In this document: piece by piece, positions 26,773 through 35,286 of the stretch
Layout of the letters: every line of letters begins with the position of its first letter
Position numbering within the stretch: the stretch's first letter is position 1
NCBI GenBank assembly: GCA_963733945.1
Contig: CAVTFD010000026.1
Location: forward strand, 1 to 64,000
Length of the DNA: 64,000 nucleotides
Reading direction: 5' to 3'
From: AP-15 sp963733945
GTDB taxonomy: Bacteria > Pseudomonadota > Alphaproteobacteria > ATCC43930 > CGMCC-115725
Position numbers and translations under genes: made by a program
The notes under the pieces: model-generated
Seen by the model: the letters and a program-made list of their open reading frames with translations, nothing else
Told to the model about the DNA's origin: nothing
Database searches by the model: none

Positions 26773-27561
26773 TTATGCGGCAGCGCGGCGGCTCCGCCAG
26801 CGAATGCCAAAGAGCGCGACGATACCGGCGCCCGTGAGCAGTAAAGACGCAGGCTCGGGGACCTGCGCCTGCACATTGACGTCAGCCAGCAACGCAAACG
26901 GCGGGACGGTACCCGGTGTACCCGTCGCCAGGAACTGGAGGACCGCGTTCGACGTCGCGGTTGGCACTGTAAAGGTGCAGGTCTCTAGCATCCATGGTGT
27001 GGCGGTCTGGGCCCCGACGTTGAACACCCCGGTATCACACGGCGAAGGCGAACCGCCCAGGGTGACACCCCAATCCTCCGTCGTGGGGCTGGAGGGAGGG
27101 CCATTTGCGTCCCCACTCCACTCCTGGGAACCAGCGTACCAGAATGAAAGGGAATAGGTCCCAGCGTTCAAACTCGCGAATGTCTGCGAAATCGGAGTAT
27201 TGAACCCACTATCAACGCCGACAAAGTTCACGGTGCTCGGATAACCAGGGGGCACCGTGCCGGTGGTCAGCGGGACCGCTGCGAGATGCAGGATGTAGGT
27301 TGGGTTGCCCGCTGTATACACTGCACCCGACTCAGAGGGCAGGGCCGTGTTCGGAAAGAAGAGGTACACGCGACCGCCGGACACGTTCTGCGACCAGTCG
27401 TTCACCTGGCTGTTGAATTGAGAAGATTGGGTCAGCGAGGTCGTCAAGAAGTCGCCGTTTTGGACCGGAAGAAGCGCCGCTCTTGCCGGTACGGCCATGG
27501 TTGCCAGGGCCAGCATCGAGAGGCCTGTGGCGATTTTCCGGCGCAGAGCGGTCTGTATCAC
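26773..27561 (-). CDS. PEP-CTERM sorting-domain protein (exported)
   Basis: 262 residues. The N-terminal signal is RRKIATGLSMLALATMAVPA with ARA before the mature chain. The body is a Ser/Thr/Gly-rich beta domain (FNTPISQTFASLNAGTYSL, FWYAGSQEW). The C-terminus is a textbook PEP-CTERM tail: VPEPASLLLTGAGIVALFG then RWRSRR. Such proteins are cut and sorted by an exosortase to the outside, often with exopolysaccharide. No exosortase is in the window. I place the start at GTG 27561 because it sets the signal peptide at the N-terminus. The frame stays open upstream through repeat sequence, including a short GNAT-like piece at 27570-27611, which I treat as non-coding here. Confidence 0.85.
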   Translation of the reverse strand: MIQTALRRKIATGLSMLALATMAVPARAALLPVQNGDFLTTSLTQSSQFNSQVNDWSQNVSGGRVYLFFPNTALPSESGAVYTAGNPTYILHLAAVPLTTGTVPPGYPSTVNFVGVDSGFNTPISQTFASLNAGTYSLSFWYAGSQEWSGDANGPPSSPTTEDWGVTLGGSPSPCDTGVFNVGAQTATPWMLETCTFTVPTATSNAVLQFLATGTPGTVPPFALLADVNVQAQVPEPASLLLTGAGIVALFGIRWRSRRAAA

Positions 27562-27569
27562 CGTCTTAT

Positions 27570-27611
27570 TGCCGAGCGGCCTTGCGGCGTTACGGGATTT
27601 GACATTTAGCA
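27570..27611 (-). pseudogene. Short relic resembling a GNAT acetyltransferase gene
   Basis: On the minus strand this piece encodes LNVKSRNAARPLG. The intact GNAT gene at 35287-36036 encodes LNVKSRNAARRLG, and by eye about 35 of 40 bases match. The segment corresponds to the conserved acetyl-CoA-binding helix of the RimJ/RimL branch. Nothing else of a GNAT gene is visible here. Confidence 0.4.
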
Positions 27612-27612
27612 A

Positions 27613-27675
27613 GTAGGGTGGATGCAATCCGCCATCATCCCCCGACCCGGTGCCTCCCCCGTCCATCCTACAGTA
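27613..27675. repeat. GTAGGGTGG...CCATCCTAC element
   Basis: Starts AGTAGGGTGGATG and ends GTCCATCCTACAG, so its ends are inverted repeats. It resembles the element at 24560-24652 in layout. Confidence 0.5.
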
Positions 27676-27702
27676 TCCATTCATAGATCGTTGGCGCCTT
27701 CC

Positions 27703-27720
27703 CGCCCCCTCGAGGGGGCG
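27703..27720. repeat. 18-bp perfect palindrome CGCCCCCTCGAGGGGGCG
   Basis: A self-complementary 18-mer with no loop, in the intergenic region before the PEP-CTERM gene. It is a variant of the C/G-rich hairpin family. Confidence 0.7.
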
Positions 27721-27833
27721 GGTCAGGTGGGGGTGATATGCCAGGGCGCTCCCGGTTCGGGAGGTCGTTTGATAGCGGCAGCGGGTTTCGCGCCTTCGCA
27801 CGCTCCTTGCCGCGGCGGGGTTCACCCCCTCCC

Positions 27834-27862
27834 AAACCCTCCCCCATCCAGGGGGAGGGTTT
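27834..27862. repeat. C/G-rich hairpin repeat, 12-bp stem
   Basis: AAACCCTCCCCC (27834-27845) and GGGGGAGGGTTT (27851-27862) pair perfectly around loop ATCCA. The T-run on either strand is short. Same family as 3269-3291 and 17240-17261; it could act as a terminator for the minus-strand gene at 27992. Confidence 0.7.
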
Positions 27863-27991
27863 CACACAGTCACGGAACCACTTCCACAAGTCATTCGCGA
27901 CGCAGCCGAAATCGTGTGAATACCGTAGCCCGTCCATTACCCGCTCATCAGGCGCGCGAGGTGAACAAAGCGGCGATGGCGAGGGTTCGGG

Positions 27992-28357
27992 TCAAGTCCC
28001 TGGCGCCAGGGAGGATTGATCAGTCACGGCAGACGCCGCAATTGCTGCATCAATCCGGCGGTGCTGATCTTGATATTCCCAATAGGCAACCAGCGCCACC
28101 TCGTTGAGCCGAATCCATTCGCTGACCGCTTGCATGTCGGCCGCCGACAATTGGTCCGCTATGAGCCGCGGTATCGGGCGCACCGCGACCGTCGCAAGGT
28201 TCCCGGGCAACATTCGCGTGCCGTGCGACTGGTTGACATTGATCCGGACATCATGGCGCGGATGACCGCGTTCGGGAACCCAGACCACCATCGCCAGTCC
28301 GGTGTCGGCTGGAAACAGGTTCGCCGTCAGAAAAAAGTCTTCGTCAACTTCGCTCAT
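27992..28357 (-). CDS. Conserved hypothetical protein
   Basis: 121 residues, soluble, no signal peptide. Features include DEDFFLTANLFPADTGLAMV at the N-terminus, VWVPERGHPRHDVRI, VRPIPRLIADQLSAADMQAV and WIRLNEVALVAYWE. This pattern is one I associate with uncharacterised rhizobial proteins of similar size, but no function is known. The ATG at 28357 is the natural start. It is separated from the IS element by about 190 bases containing a palindromic repeat. Confidence 0.65.
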   Translation of the reverse strand: MSEVDEDFFLTANLFPADTGLAMVVWVPERGHPRHDVRINVNQSHGTRMLPGNLATVAVRPIPRLIADQLSAADMQAVSEWIRLNEVALVAYWEYQDQHRRIDAAIAASAVTDQSSLAPGT

Positions 28358-28460
28358 GCCGCACCTGTCACGGAGGGATATTATCGCCGAAATCTTCTTT
28401 TACGAGCCAAAACACCGTTAGCCTCAAACTCCTTCGGATGGGGCATGACGCTACCCAACT

Positions 28461-28546
28461 CGTCATGCCCGGACTTGATCCGGGCATCCACGTCTTGGAA
28501 AGCCGGAGGCCCACCTGGAAAAGGCGTGGATACCCGGGACGAGCCC
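28461..28546. repeat. CATGCCCGGACTTGATCCGG-type repeat, left part, split by the IS element
   Basis: TCATGCCCGGACTTGATCCG begins near 28462 and forms the hairpin CCCGG...CCGGG. It continues to GGATACCCGGGACGAGCCC at 28546. The missing right end, GGCCATGACG, is found directly after the IS element at 29829. Joined, they give a normal inverted-ended repeat (TCATGCCCGG...GGCCATGACG). Confidence 0.8.
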
Positions 28547-29820
28547 ACGGCTGTCCGGCATATTTTGTGCTGTGGGTGGCGCATGGCGCTGTATTTATTC
28601 GTGGTTGGACGTCGCCAAACGTTCCGGACACGAAACGAGGGTCAGCGCCATGCGCCATCACAATAGCGTTTTTCATCAGTTGCTGAAGCATGTCCCGTGG
28701 GCGGAATTCGACCGGCTGGTCGGGGCGCACCGGGCTGACGCGCGGGCCCGCCGGTTGACCACCAAAAGCCAGTTTCTGGCGCTGCTGTATGGCCAGCTGG
28801 CCGGTGCGGCGAGCCTGCGCGAGATCGTCGGCGCGATGCAGAGCCAGCGGGCGCGGCTTTATCATCTGGGAGCCAGCCTGCCGCGGCGCGCGACCCTGGC
28901 GGCCGCCAACCACGACCGGCCCGCCGATTTCTTCGCCGCGCTGTTGGCGTTGATGATCAGCCGCGCCGATCGCGGGCTGCGCCGCTCTCTGGCCGACACG
29001 ACTTATCTGATCGATGCGAGCGGTCTGCGGCTCGACGCGCGCAGCCGCGATTGGGCGCAGTTTTCCGCCGGCGTGTGCGGCGCCAAGCTGCACGTCGTCT
29101 ACGATCCCGACGCCGACCGGCCGATCTATGCGGCGATCACCGCAGCCCGGGTCAACGACATCACCGCCGCGCAGGCGATGCCGATCGAGCCCGGCGCCAC
29201 TTATGTCTTTGATCTCGGCTATTCCGATTATGCGTGGTGGGCCAAGCTCGACGCCGCGCAATGCCGCATCGTCACTCGCCTCAAATCCAACACCCCGCTG
29301 ACGGTGGTCGAAGAGCTGCCGGTGCCGGCTGACGGCGCGATCCTGTCCGACCGCATCGGCCATCTGCCGGCGCGCCTGGGCAGCGGCCGCCGCAACCCGT
29401 TTCAGGATCCGGTGCGCGAGGTCCGCGTCACGCTCGATAGCGGCAAGCTGCTGCGCATCCTGTCGACCGATCTCGACGCCACCGCTCAGCAGATCGCCGA
29501 TCTCTACAAGCGCCGTTGGGCGATCGAGCGGTTCTTCCGCTGGGTCAAGCAGACCCTCAAAATCCGCCGCTTTCTCGGCACCTCGGAAAACGCCGTGCGG
29601 ATCCAGATCGCCGTCGCGCTGATCGCCTTTTTGCTGCTGCGGCTGGCCCAGGCCGGACAGAAGGCGGTCACCAGCCCGCTCACCTTCGCCCGCCTGGTGC
29701 GCCTCAACCTGATGCACCGCCGCCCGCTCCACCAACTGCTCGACCCCGAACCACCACTTCTCGCCAACCCCGCTCAAATGACCCTGCAGTGGAACCCCAG
29801 CTGAACCGGACAGCCGTGGC
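28547..29820 (+). mobile_element. IS4-family insertion sequence
   Basis: About 1.27 kb with a single transposase gene. Inverted repeats of 14 bp are CCACGGCTGTCCGG (28545-28558) and CCGGACAGCCGTGG (29806-29819). The 8-mer ACGAGCCC is present on both sides (28539-28546 and 29821-29828) as a target duplication; the last two or three bases could belong either to the duplication or to the element. It inserted into a CATGCCCGG-type palindromic repeat. The transposase is intact, so the copy may be active. Confidence 0.9.
28650..29804 (+). CDS. IS4-family DDE transposase
   Basis: 384 residues. The N-terminus (MRHHNSVFHQLLKHVPWAEF) is the helical DNA-binding domain common in this IS group. The RNase-H-like core shows the DDE residues in YLIDASGLRL and YVFDLGYSDYAWW, and the third acid in the perfect YREK signature YKRRWAIERFFRWVK (Y-x2-R-x3-E-x6-K). 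The ATG at 28650 is preceded by open codons that overlap the left end of the element, so the later start is better. It cuts and pastes the element. Confidence 0.93.
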   Translation: MRHHNSVFHQLLKHVPWAEFDRLVGAHRADARARRLTTKSQFLALLYGQLAGAASLREIVGAMQSQRARLYHLGASLPRRATLAAANHDRPADFFAALLALMISRADRGLRRSLADTTYLIDASGLRLDARSRDWAQFSAGVCGAKLHVVYDPDADRPIYAAITAARVNDITAAQAMPIEPGATYVFDLGYSDYAWWAKLDAAQCRIVTRLKSNTPLTVVEELPVPADGAILSDRIGHLPARLGSGRRNPFQDPVREVRVTLDSGKLLRILSTDLDATAQQIADLYKRRWAIERFFRWVKQTLKIRRFLGTSENAVRIQIAVALIAFLLLRLAQAGQKAVTSPLTFARLVRLNLMHRRPLHQLLDPEPPLLANPAQMTLQWNPS

Positions 29821-30355
29821 ACGAGCCCGGCCATGACGATAACATGAATATATGTTTGTTTCTGAGCACTATCCTCTATGTCCGCACCCTCGCCGGGGCA
29901 AACAGGGACCGGAATCCGCCATTACGTAATCGACGCGTTGTTAGAGCGAGTTCTTAGTCCTCCACCGACTTCGCCGACCCGTGAGGCATGAAACGTGCGA
30001 CCCGCGTTTGTCATTGCGAGGCGCCGGCACTGCATGACGACGGTCGGTCAGGCCGACGCCCGATCGGCATGCCGGCGCGGGCGGGCACCATCGCCACGGT
30101 CCTCAAATCCATGGGTTATGACGGGGGCCGGTGGCGGCAAGCCGTCGCGAATGTTAAGACGGAACTTTCGGTTCAGGATTGGGGCGGACGATGCCCGCGG
30201 TGTGGGTTGAACGTATCTCAGGTCTCGGGCGTCGGAACTCGTATGCTCTCGGCCGCGCCGGACGCGTTCGGGGTGGCCGAAGTTATTGCGCCGTGCGGGG
30301 ATTGAGACGGGTTGCGATCGCGCTGCCGGTGGCCGCATGCAATTTCTCGCCGACG
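29821..30355. other. Intergenic region downstream of the IS element
   Basis: 535 bases. The first 17 complete the repeat split by the IS. Near 30011-30021 there is a fragment TCATTGCGAGG of the 8312 repeat family. An open frame at 29988-30305 has poor composition and is not accepted. The efflux-operon promoter must lie here, but no specific site is clear. Confidence 0.45.
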
Positions 30356-30547
30356 ATGGATCTGTTCGGCTCCTACTTTCCGGCCTGGATGCTGTGCGCG
30401 GCAGCCGGCATTGCCGCCAGCGTCATCATCCGGCAAATCCTCGCCGTGGCCGGCATCAACGACTATGTTGTCGCTCCGCTGCTGACCTATGCCGGCCTCG
30501 CGGTGTCTGCGGCGTTGCTCGCCTGGCTGATCTGGTTCGGTCACTGA
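30356..30547 (+). CDS. DUF1656 small membrane protein (AaeX-like)
   Basis: 63 residues, two predicted membrane helices (FPAWMLCAAAGIAASVII and the segment ending LLAWLIWFG). It starts MDLFGSYFPAWM, as usual for DUF1656, whose genes stand before AaeA/AaeB-type efflux genes. The adaptor gene begins three bases after its stop. Its role in the complex is unknown. The frame is open upstream; a GTG at about 30329 is a possible alternative start. Confidence 0.8.
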   Translation: MDLFGSYFPAWMLCAAAGIAASVIIRQILAVAGINDYVVAPLLTYAGLAVSAALLAWLIWFGH

Positions 30548-30550
30548 GGG

Positions 30551-31570
30551 ATGGCGCCGCTTCGCAAGGCGCTCGGCATCCTGGTCAGCCTCGTCGCGCT
30601 GGCCGGCGTCCTGGTGACAGGGGCGCTCGCAATCCGCCGGATCGACCAACGGCCGCGTACCGACGACGCCTATCTGCAGGCCGACCTCGTCCACATGGCG
30701 CCGGATGTCAGCGGCCGGATCGTCGAGCTCGACGTGCGCGACAATCAGGCAGTGCACAAGGGCGAGGTGCTGTTCCGGATCGACGCGGAGCCTTACCGAT
30801 TGCGCGTGGACCAGGCGCGCGCGGCGGTTCTCGGCCTGGAGGCCAAGGTCGCCCTGACCGCTGACCAGGTCGCGGCGCAGACCTCCGGGGCGGGCGCCGC
30901 CGCGCGCGGCGTCGGCAGCGCCGAAGCGCAGCGGGTGCTCGCTTCGAGCACGCTGGCGCGGTTAGAGCCTCTGCTCGGGCGCGGCTTCGTCACCGCACAG
31001 CAGGTCGATCAGGCGCGCACCGCACAGCGCACCGCGCAAATCACGCTGCAACAAGCGCAGCTGCAGGCGGACGAGGCGCGCCAGGCCATTACCAACACGA
31101 AGCCCACCGAGGCGGAGCTGGAAGGCGCGCGCGCCACGCTCGCTCTCGCCGAGCGCGATCTGAACAAGACGGTCGTGCGAGCGCCCTGCGATGGCCGGAT
31201 CACCGCGCTCGACATTGCCGCCGGGGAGTTCGCGGCCGTCGGCGTCCCGCTGTTTACGATCATCGACACCGAGCACTGGTATGCGATCGGCAATTTTCGC
31301 GAGACCGACCTCGCGGGAATGCGGCCGGGTCAGCGGGCGACCGTCTACGTGATGGCGCAACCACGCCGTCCGCTACGCGGCGAGATCGACAGCCTCGGCT
31401 GGGGCGTGGCCTCGGATGTGAGCGCCACGATTGGCGGCCTCCCGCATGTCGAGCGCACCCTCAACTGGGTGCGGATCGCGGCGCGCTTCCCGGTGCGCAT
31501 CCTGCTCGAAGCGCCGCCCGACGACCTGATGCGCTACGGCGCCACGGCCGTGATCGTGATCGATAGATGA
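30551..31570 (+). CDS. HlyD/EmrA-type membrane-fusion adaptor (AaeA-like)
   Basis: 339 residues. One N-terminal membrane helix (about 5-28) is followed by RTDDAYLQADLVHMAPDVSG, the standard start of the lipoyl part. A long helical hairpin covers about 75-190, the second lipoyl half is RAPCDGRITALDIAAGEFAA, and a beta-barrel region ends at VIVIDR. It would link the inner-membrane FUSC pump to the outer-membrane channel. It overlaps the next gene by ATGA (31567-31570), which indicates translational coupling. Confidence 0.9.
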   Translation: MAPLRKALGILVSLVALAGVLVTGALAIRRIDQRPRTDDAYLQADLVHMAPDVSGRIVELDVRDNQAVHKGEVLFRIDAEPYRLRVDQARAAVLGLEAKVALTADQVAAQTSGAGAAARGVGSAEAQRVLASSTLARLEPLLGRGFVTAQQVDQARTAQRTAQITLQQAQLQADEARQAITNTKPTEAELEGARATLALAERDLNKTVVRAPCDGRITALDIAAGEFAAVGVPLFTIIDTEHWYAIGNFRETDLAGMRPGQRATVYVMAQPRRPLRGEIDSLGWGVASDVSATIGGLPHVERTLNWVRIAARFPVRILLEAPPDDLMRYGATAVIVIDR

Positions 31571-33753
31571 AGGCGCACGCCGCGCATCGCGGCCCGCCGC
31601 CGGATGTCGACGAGGGCGACGCGCGCAATTTGGCTGCAGTGCTGCGCCGCGAGCTGCGTCCGACTCCCGGCCGGCTCGGCGACTCGATGCGCATCGTCAT
31701 CGTGTTGCTGATTGTCGTGGCCGTCTCGGAGACCTTCCGCATCCCCGATATCGCCCTCTCGGCCTACATCATTCTATTGCTATCGGGTCGCGAGGCGGCC
31801 TCGACGGTGCGGACGGCGCTGATCTCGGGCATCGCCGTCGTGCTGACGATTTTCGCGACGATTACGGTGTTCATGCTCAGCCTGTCGGAGCCGGCGCTGC
31901 GCATTCCGCTAATGGCGGCAATGACCTTTGGCGCGATGTTTCTGTCGCGAGCGTCGCCGCTGGGACCGGTGTTCTTTGTCGCCGGCTTCATCGTCGCCTA
32001 CGGCCTGACCTTGGGCGATCAGGTGCTTGGCCTCGCCCTGCAGCCGGCAACCGCAGGCAACGCGCCGCAATTCGAGTTACCGGAGATCTTCTTCGTCCCG
32101 CCGGCAGAGGCGCTGGTGCGTTTTCTCCTCTGGCTGAGCCTTGCCGTCGTCGTGCCCATTGCGGTGCTGATCACCGCCAATCTGCTGACGGGACGAGACC
32201 CGGCCCTCCTTCTCCGCCGCGCGCTGGCCGAGCGGTTGGCGACGTCAGCCCGCTTTTGCGCGGGCGAGAGCGGAGCGGAACACCAGCTCGAAGCTCAGGC
32301 TTTCGAAGGCACCGCGCAGCTGCGCAAGCTGCACGATCTCGCCGGCCTGCTGCACCGCGGCCGGGGCCGCCCGGTCTGGGGCGCCTTGTTGATCGACGAC
32401 ATAGCCCGGCTAGGGCTGCTGCTGCTCTCTTGGTTGCGTGTCGAGGGCAAAGATCGCGATCCGCTAGTCTCAGTCGCGGACGCCTGCCGCGAAGCTGAAC
32501 GCGCGCTGCAAGACGGAGAAGCCCCAAGCGCCGAACCGGTTGCGATCTCCGCGACCGGCGCCGCCAGGCCGCTGGCCGATGCGATCTCACGCACATTGCG
32601 GGCGATCCGGGAGACACTGGCTGGAACTTCGGCAGGGCAGGAAACACACCACGCGGCTGCGGCGCCGCCGCGGCTGCTGGCGCCCGACGCGTTCAGCAAC
32701 CCGGAGTATGGCCGCTTCGCGCTCAAGGTCACGCTGGCGGTGATGGTCTGCTATTTCGTCATGAACATGGCCGACTGGCCGGGTATCCATACCTGTGTGA
32801 TTACCGCTTTTTTCGTCGCGCTGGGCACCGTAGGCGAGACACTGCACAAAGCGACATTGCGCGTTGTCGGCTGCCTGATCGGCGCGGGGCTCGGGCTCGG
32901 CGCGATCCTGCTGCTGATGCCTGACATGACCGATCTTGGCGACCTGCTCCTGCTGCTGGCGCCGGTGACCTTGCTCGCCGCCTGGGTCGCCAGCAGCAGC
33001 GAGCGCATCTCCTATGCCGGCCTGCAGATCAGCCTCGCCTTTTATCTTGTCGTGCTGCAGGGCTACGGCCCGACGATCGACATGTATACCGCGAGGGACC
33101 GCACCATCGGCATCCTGTTCGGCAATGTCGTGGTCTTCGTAATATTCACGACGATTTGGCCGGTGAGCGTGGCCAATGTGGTGCGCACGAACCTCGCCAA
33201 CGCATTGGAGCAACTGGCGGCGCTGGCAGGATTGGCTGCCCGCGCCGATGGCGAGGTTTCGCAGGCCGCCCAGTCCGCGGCCGACATGGCTTTCGGGCAG
33301 GCTATCGGTCAGGCCCGCGAGGTCCTGGTCAAGGACCGGTTCGAAACGAGCGAGGTGCGGCGCGTCGTCGGGCGGCGGATCGACGCAACTATTGTGGAGC
33401 AGGTGGGTTGGCTGTTCATCCCCGTCTCGGCGGTTCTCGACCTGAGCACAGATCTGGATTGGCGTGAATTGCCGGATGCGATGCGCGACGCGCTCTCCAC
33501 GCATCACAGGGCGCTCGCAGCCTGGTTCCGGGCGGCAGCGTCATGGGTGCGCAGCGGCGCGGGAGCGGGCGAGGTGGTCGGCGGCCTGCCCGAACCGCCG
33601 GCCCTATCCGGCCCGGATGATCACCTCACGGCGCTCGCGACATGGTATGGCGTGCTGCACCAGGACATCCGCAAAATTCTCGACGAGGTGGGTCCGCAAC
33701 CGCAGCCGGTGACCTCGCCGGCAGTCGGTGGTGCATTGCATGCCGCCGGCTAG
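31567..33753 (+). CDS. FUSC-family inner-membrane efflux protein (AaeB-like)
   Basis: 728 residues with two membrane halves of about 5-6 helices each (about 38-190 and 385-525) and cytoplasmic parts between and after. The second half shows FALKVTLAVMVCYFVMNMADW and LGTVGETLHKATLRVVGCLIGAGLG, typical of fusaric-acid resistance and AaeB proteins, which export aromatic carboxylic acids. It overlaps the adaptor gene by four bases and the channel gene by 14 bases. No LysR regulator such as AaeR is adjacent. Confidence 0.9.
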   Translation: MKAHAAHRGPPPDVDEGDARNLAAVLRRELRPTPGRLGDSMRIVIVLLIVVAVSETFRIPDIALSAYIILLLSGREAASTVRTALISGIAVVLTIFATITVFMLSLSEPALRIPLMAAMTFGAMFLSRASPLGPVFFVAGFIVAYGLTLGDQVLGLALQPATAGNAPQFELPEIFFVPPAEALVRFLLWLSLAVVVPIAVLITANLLTGRDPALLLRRALAERLATSARFCAGESGAEHQLEAQAFEGTAQLRKLHDLAGLLHRGRGRPVWGALLIDDIARLGLLLLSWLRVEGKDRDPLVSVADACREAERALQDGEAPSAEPVAISATGAARPLADAISRTLRAIRETLAGTSAGQETHHAAAAPPRLLAPDAFSNPEYGRFALKVTLAVMVCYFVMNMADWPGIHTCVITAFFVALGTVGETLHKATLRVVGCLIGAGLGLGAILLLMPDMTDLGDLLLLLAPVTLLAAWVASSSERISYAGLQISLAFYLVVLQGYGPTIDMYTARDRTIGILFGNVVVFVIFTTIWPVSVANVVRTNLANALEQLAALAGLAARADGEVSQAAQSAADMAFGQAIGQAREVLVKDRFETSEVRRVVGRRIDATIVEQVGWLFIPVSAVLDLSTDLDWRELPDAMRDALSTHHRALAAWFRAAASWVRSGAGAGEVVGGLPEPPALSGPDDHLTALATWYGVLHQDIRKILDEVGPQPQPVTSPAVGGALHAAG

Positions 33754-35257
33754 GTTCCGACGCATTGCCCTTGTCGCATGCGCGTTGCTCGGCGCCTGCA
33801 ACGACACGCGCGACTTGGCACCGGCTTCGCCCAACACCCCGTGGCAATTCGAGCGGTCCAAGGAAGCGCCGGCAGCCGCCCCTGCACCCGGCACCGTCGG
33901 GGCTCGGCGGTTCGCGGTGCCTGAGAACACGACAGTCCAGTTGCCGACACCCGCTGACATCGACCCCAGCCATGTCTATTCGCTCGTCGAGCTGATCGAT
34001 ATCGCTCAGCGCCGCAACCCGACGACGCGTGTCGCCTGGGAACAGGCGCGGCAAGCGGCGATCGATGTCGGCATCGCACGGGCTGCTTATCTTCCGGCGC
34101 TGACGGCGAGCGCGGCCGCCGGCTGGGAGCACGTCGTATTCCCGTTTCCCAGCAACCTCGTACCGCAAGGCTTCATCGTCTTCAACGCCCAGGAAGTATA
34201 TCCGCAACTCACTGTAAAGTATCTGCTGCTTGATTTCGGCGGCCGTGCAGCCGCTGTGGAAGCGGCGGGCCAGCTTTCGATCGCCGGGAATGTGGCGTTC
34301 ACCGCGGCGCACCAGCAACTGATCTTCAACGTGGCCCGCGCGTACTTCACGTTGGACGGCGCCGATGCCGCAGTGCGCGCGGCGCAGCAAGGCTTGGCCG
34401 ATGCCAAGGTGGTGCAGCAATCTGCAGAGGCGTTGTTCGGGCGCGGTCTCGATACCATCGTTGACGTGCAGCTCGCCCGCCGCGGGACGGCCCAGGCGCA
34501 GTACGATCTCGCGCAGGCCGATGCCGCTCAGCACGACGCGATGTACACCTTGCTCGCAGCGATGGACTTGCCCCCGATCACGAAGCTGCGCGTGGCAGGC
34601 GCGTCGGAGCGGCCGCTGCCGCCGCGCACCGCGCGCACCGTCGACGACGTGCTCAGCGAGGCGTTGCGGCGGCGGCCTGACTTGCTCGCCGACGTGGCGA
34701 AGCTGCGCGCGACCGATGCGGAAATCGCGGCCGCACGCTCCGCTCTACTTCCGAAAATTTCGCTGGGTGCAAACGTGCAGGGGAATATCGGCCGGCTCAG
34801 CGTTGACAATTCGCCCTATTTAGGGGTCGTCAAGCCGCAGGGGGCCGCGTTGCTGAACTTCGAATGGCCGCTCTACGAAGGCGGATTGCTGCAGAACAAG
34901 TTGAGCCTCGCCCAGTCAAAGCGCGAAGAGGCTTCGGCCGCGCTGAAGGAACGCACCGACCAGGCTTTGCGCGAGGTGGCGCTCGCCTACGACCAGGTCG
35001 ATACGGGGCTGCAGCAATACGATGCTGCCACCGCCCTGCAGAACGCATCCGAGGCCGCGTTTCACAGCGCCAGTGATTCCTACGCGCACGGCGTCGGTAC
35101 ATTGACCGATGCGACCTCCGCGCAGACGGGGCTTGCCACCGCGCGCGCCGCGGTCACCCGAGCCCACGCGCAGTCGCTGATAAACGCGGCAGCGCTTGCC
35201 TTTGCGACCGGCCAACTGACGTCGAGCGCGGATTTCGACACTGTGACTTCCCGGTAA
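33740..35257 (+). CDS. Outer-membrane efflux lipoprotein (TolC/NodT family)
   Basis: 505 residues. The start ATG 33740 gives MPPARFRRIALVACALLGAC, a lipoprotein signal with lipobox LLGAC. The mature part has the two repeated TolC-type halves: VYSLVELIDIAQRRNPTTRVAW with long helices, and RTVDDVLSEALRRRPDLLADV with NFEWPLYEGG. It forms the outer-membrane duct for the pump encoded upstream. Supplying its own channel gene makes this a complete tripartite unit, unlike the E. coli aae operon, which uses TolC from elsewhere. Confidence 0.9.
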   Translation: MPPARFRRIALVACALLGACNDTRDLAPASPNTPWQFERSKEAPAAAPAPGTVGARRFAVPENTTVQLPTPADIDPSHVYSLVELIDIAQRRNPTTRVAWEQARQAAIDVGIARAAYLPALTASAAAGWEHVVFPFPSNLVPQGFIVFNAQEVYPQLTVKYLLLDFGGRAAAVEAAGQLSIAGNVAFTAAHQQLIFNVARAYFTLDGADAAVRAAQQGLADAKVVQQSAEALFGRGLDTIVDVQLARRGTAQAQYDLAQADAAQHDAMYTLLAAMDLPPITKLRVAGASERPLPPRTARTVDDVLSEALRRRPDLLADVAKLRATDAEIAAARSALLPKISLGANVQGNIGRLSVDNSPYLGVVKPQGAALLNFEWPLYEGGLLQNKLSLAQSKREEASAALKERTDQALREVALAYDQVDTGLQQYDAATALQNASEAAFHSASDSYAHGVGTLTDATSAQTGLATARAAVTRAHAQSLINAAALAFATGQLTSSADFDTVTSR

Positions 35258-35286
35258 CCCTAGCGCGTGCTCTCAATTTCAGTGTC

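Larger units (their letters stand above)
27562..27991. other. Repeat-rich intergenic region
   Basis: The 430 bases between the PEP-CTERM gene start and the end of the gene at 27992 are mostly repeats: a GNAT-gene-like fragment (27570-27611), a GTAGGGTGG...CATCCTAC element (27613-27675), an 18-bp palindrome (27703-27720) and a 12-bp-stem hairpin (27834-27862). No gene is supported. Confidence 0.6.

Noticed and set aside
29988..30305. Possible small gene before the efflux operon
   Set aside because: Composition is unlike a protein, part of it is repeat sequence, and no ribosome site is near its start.
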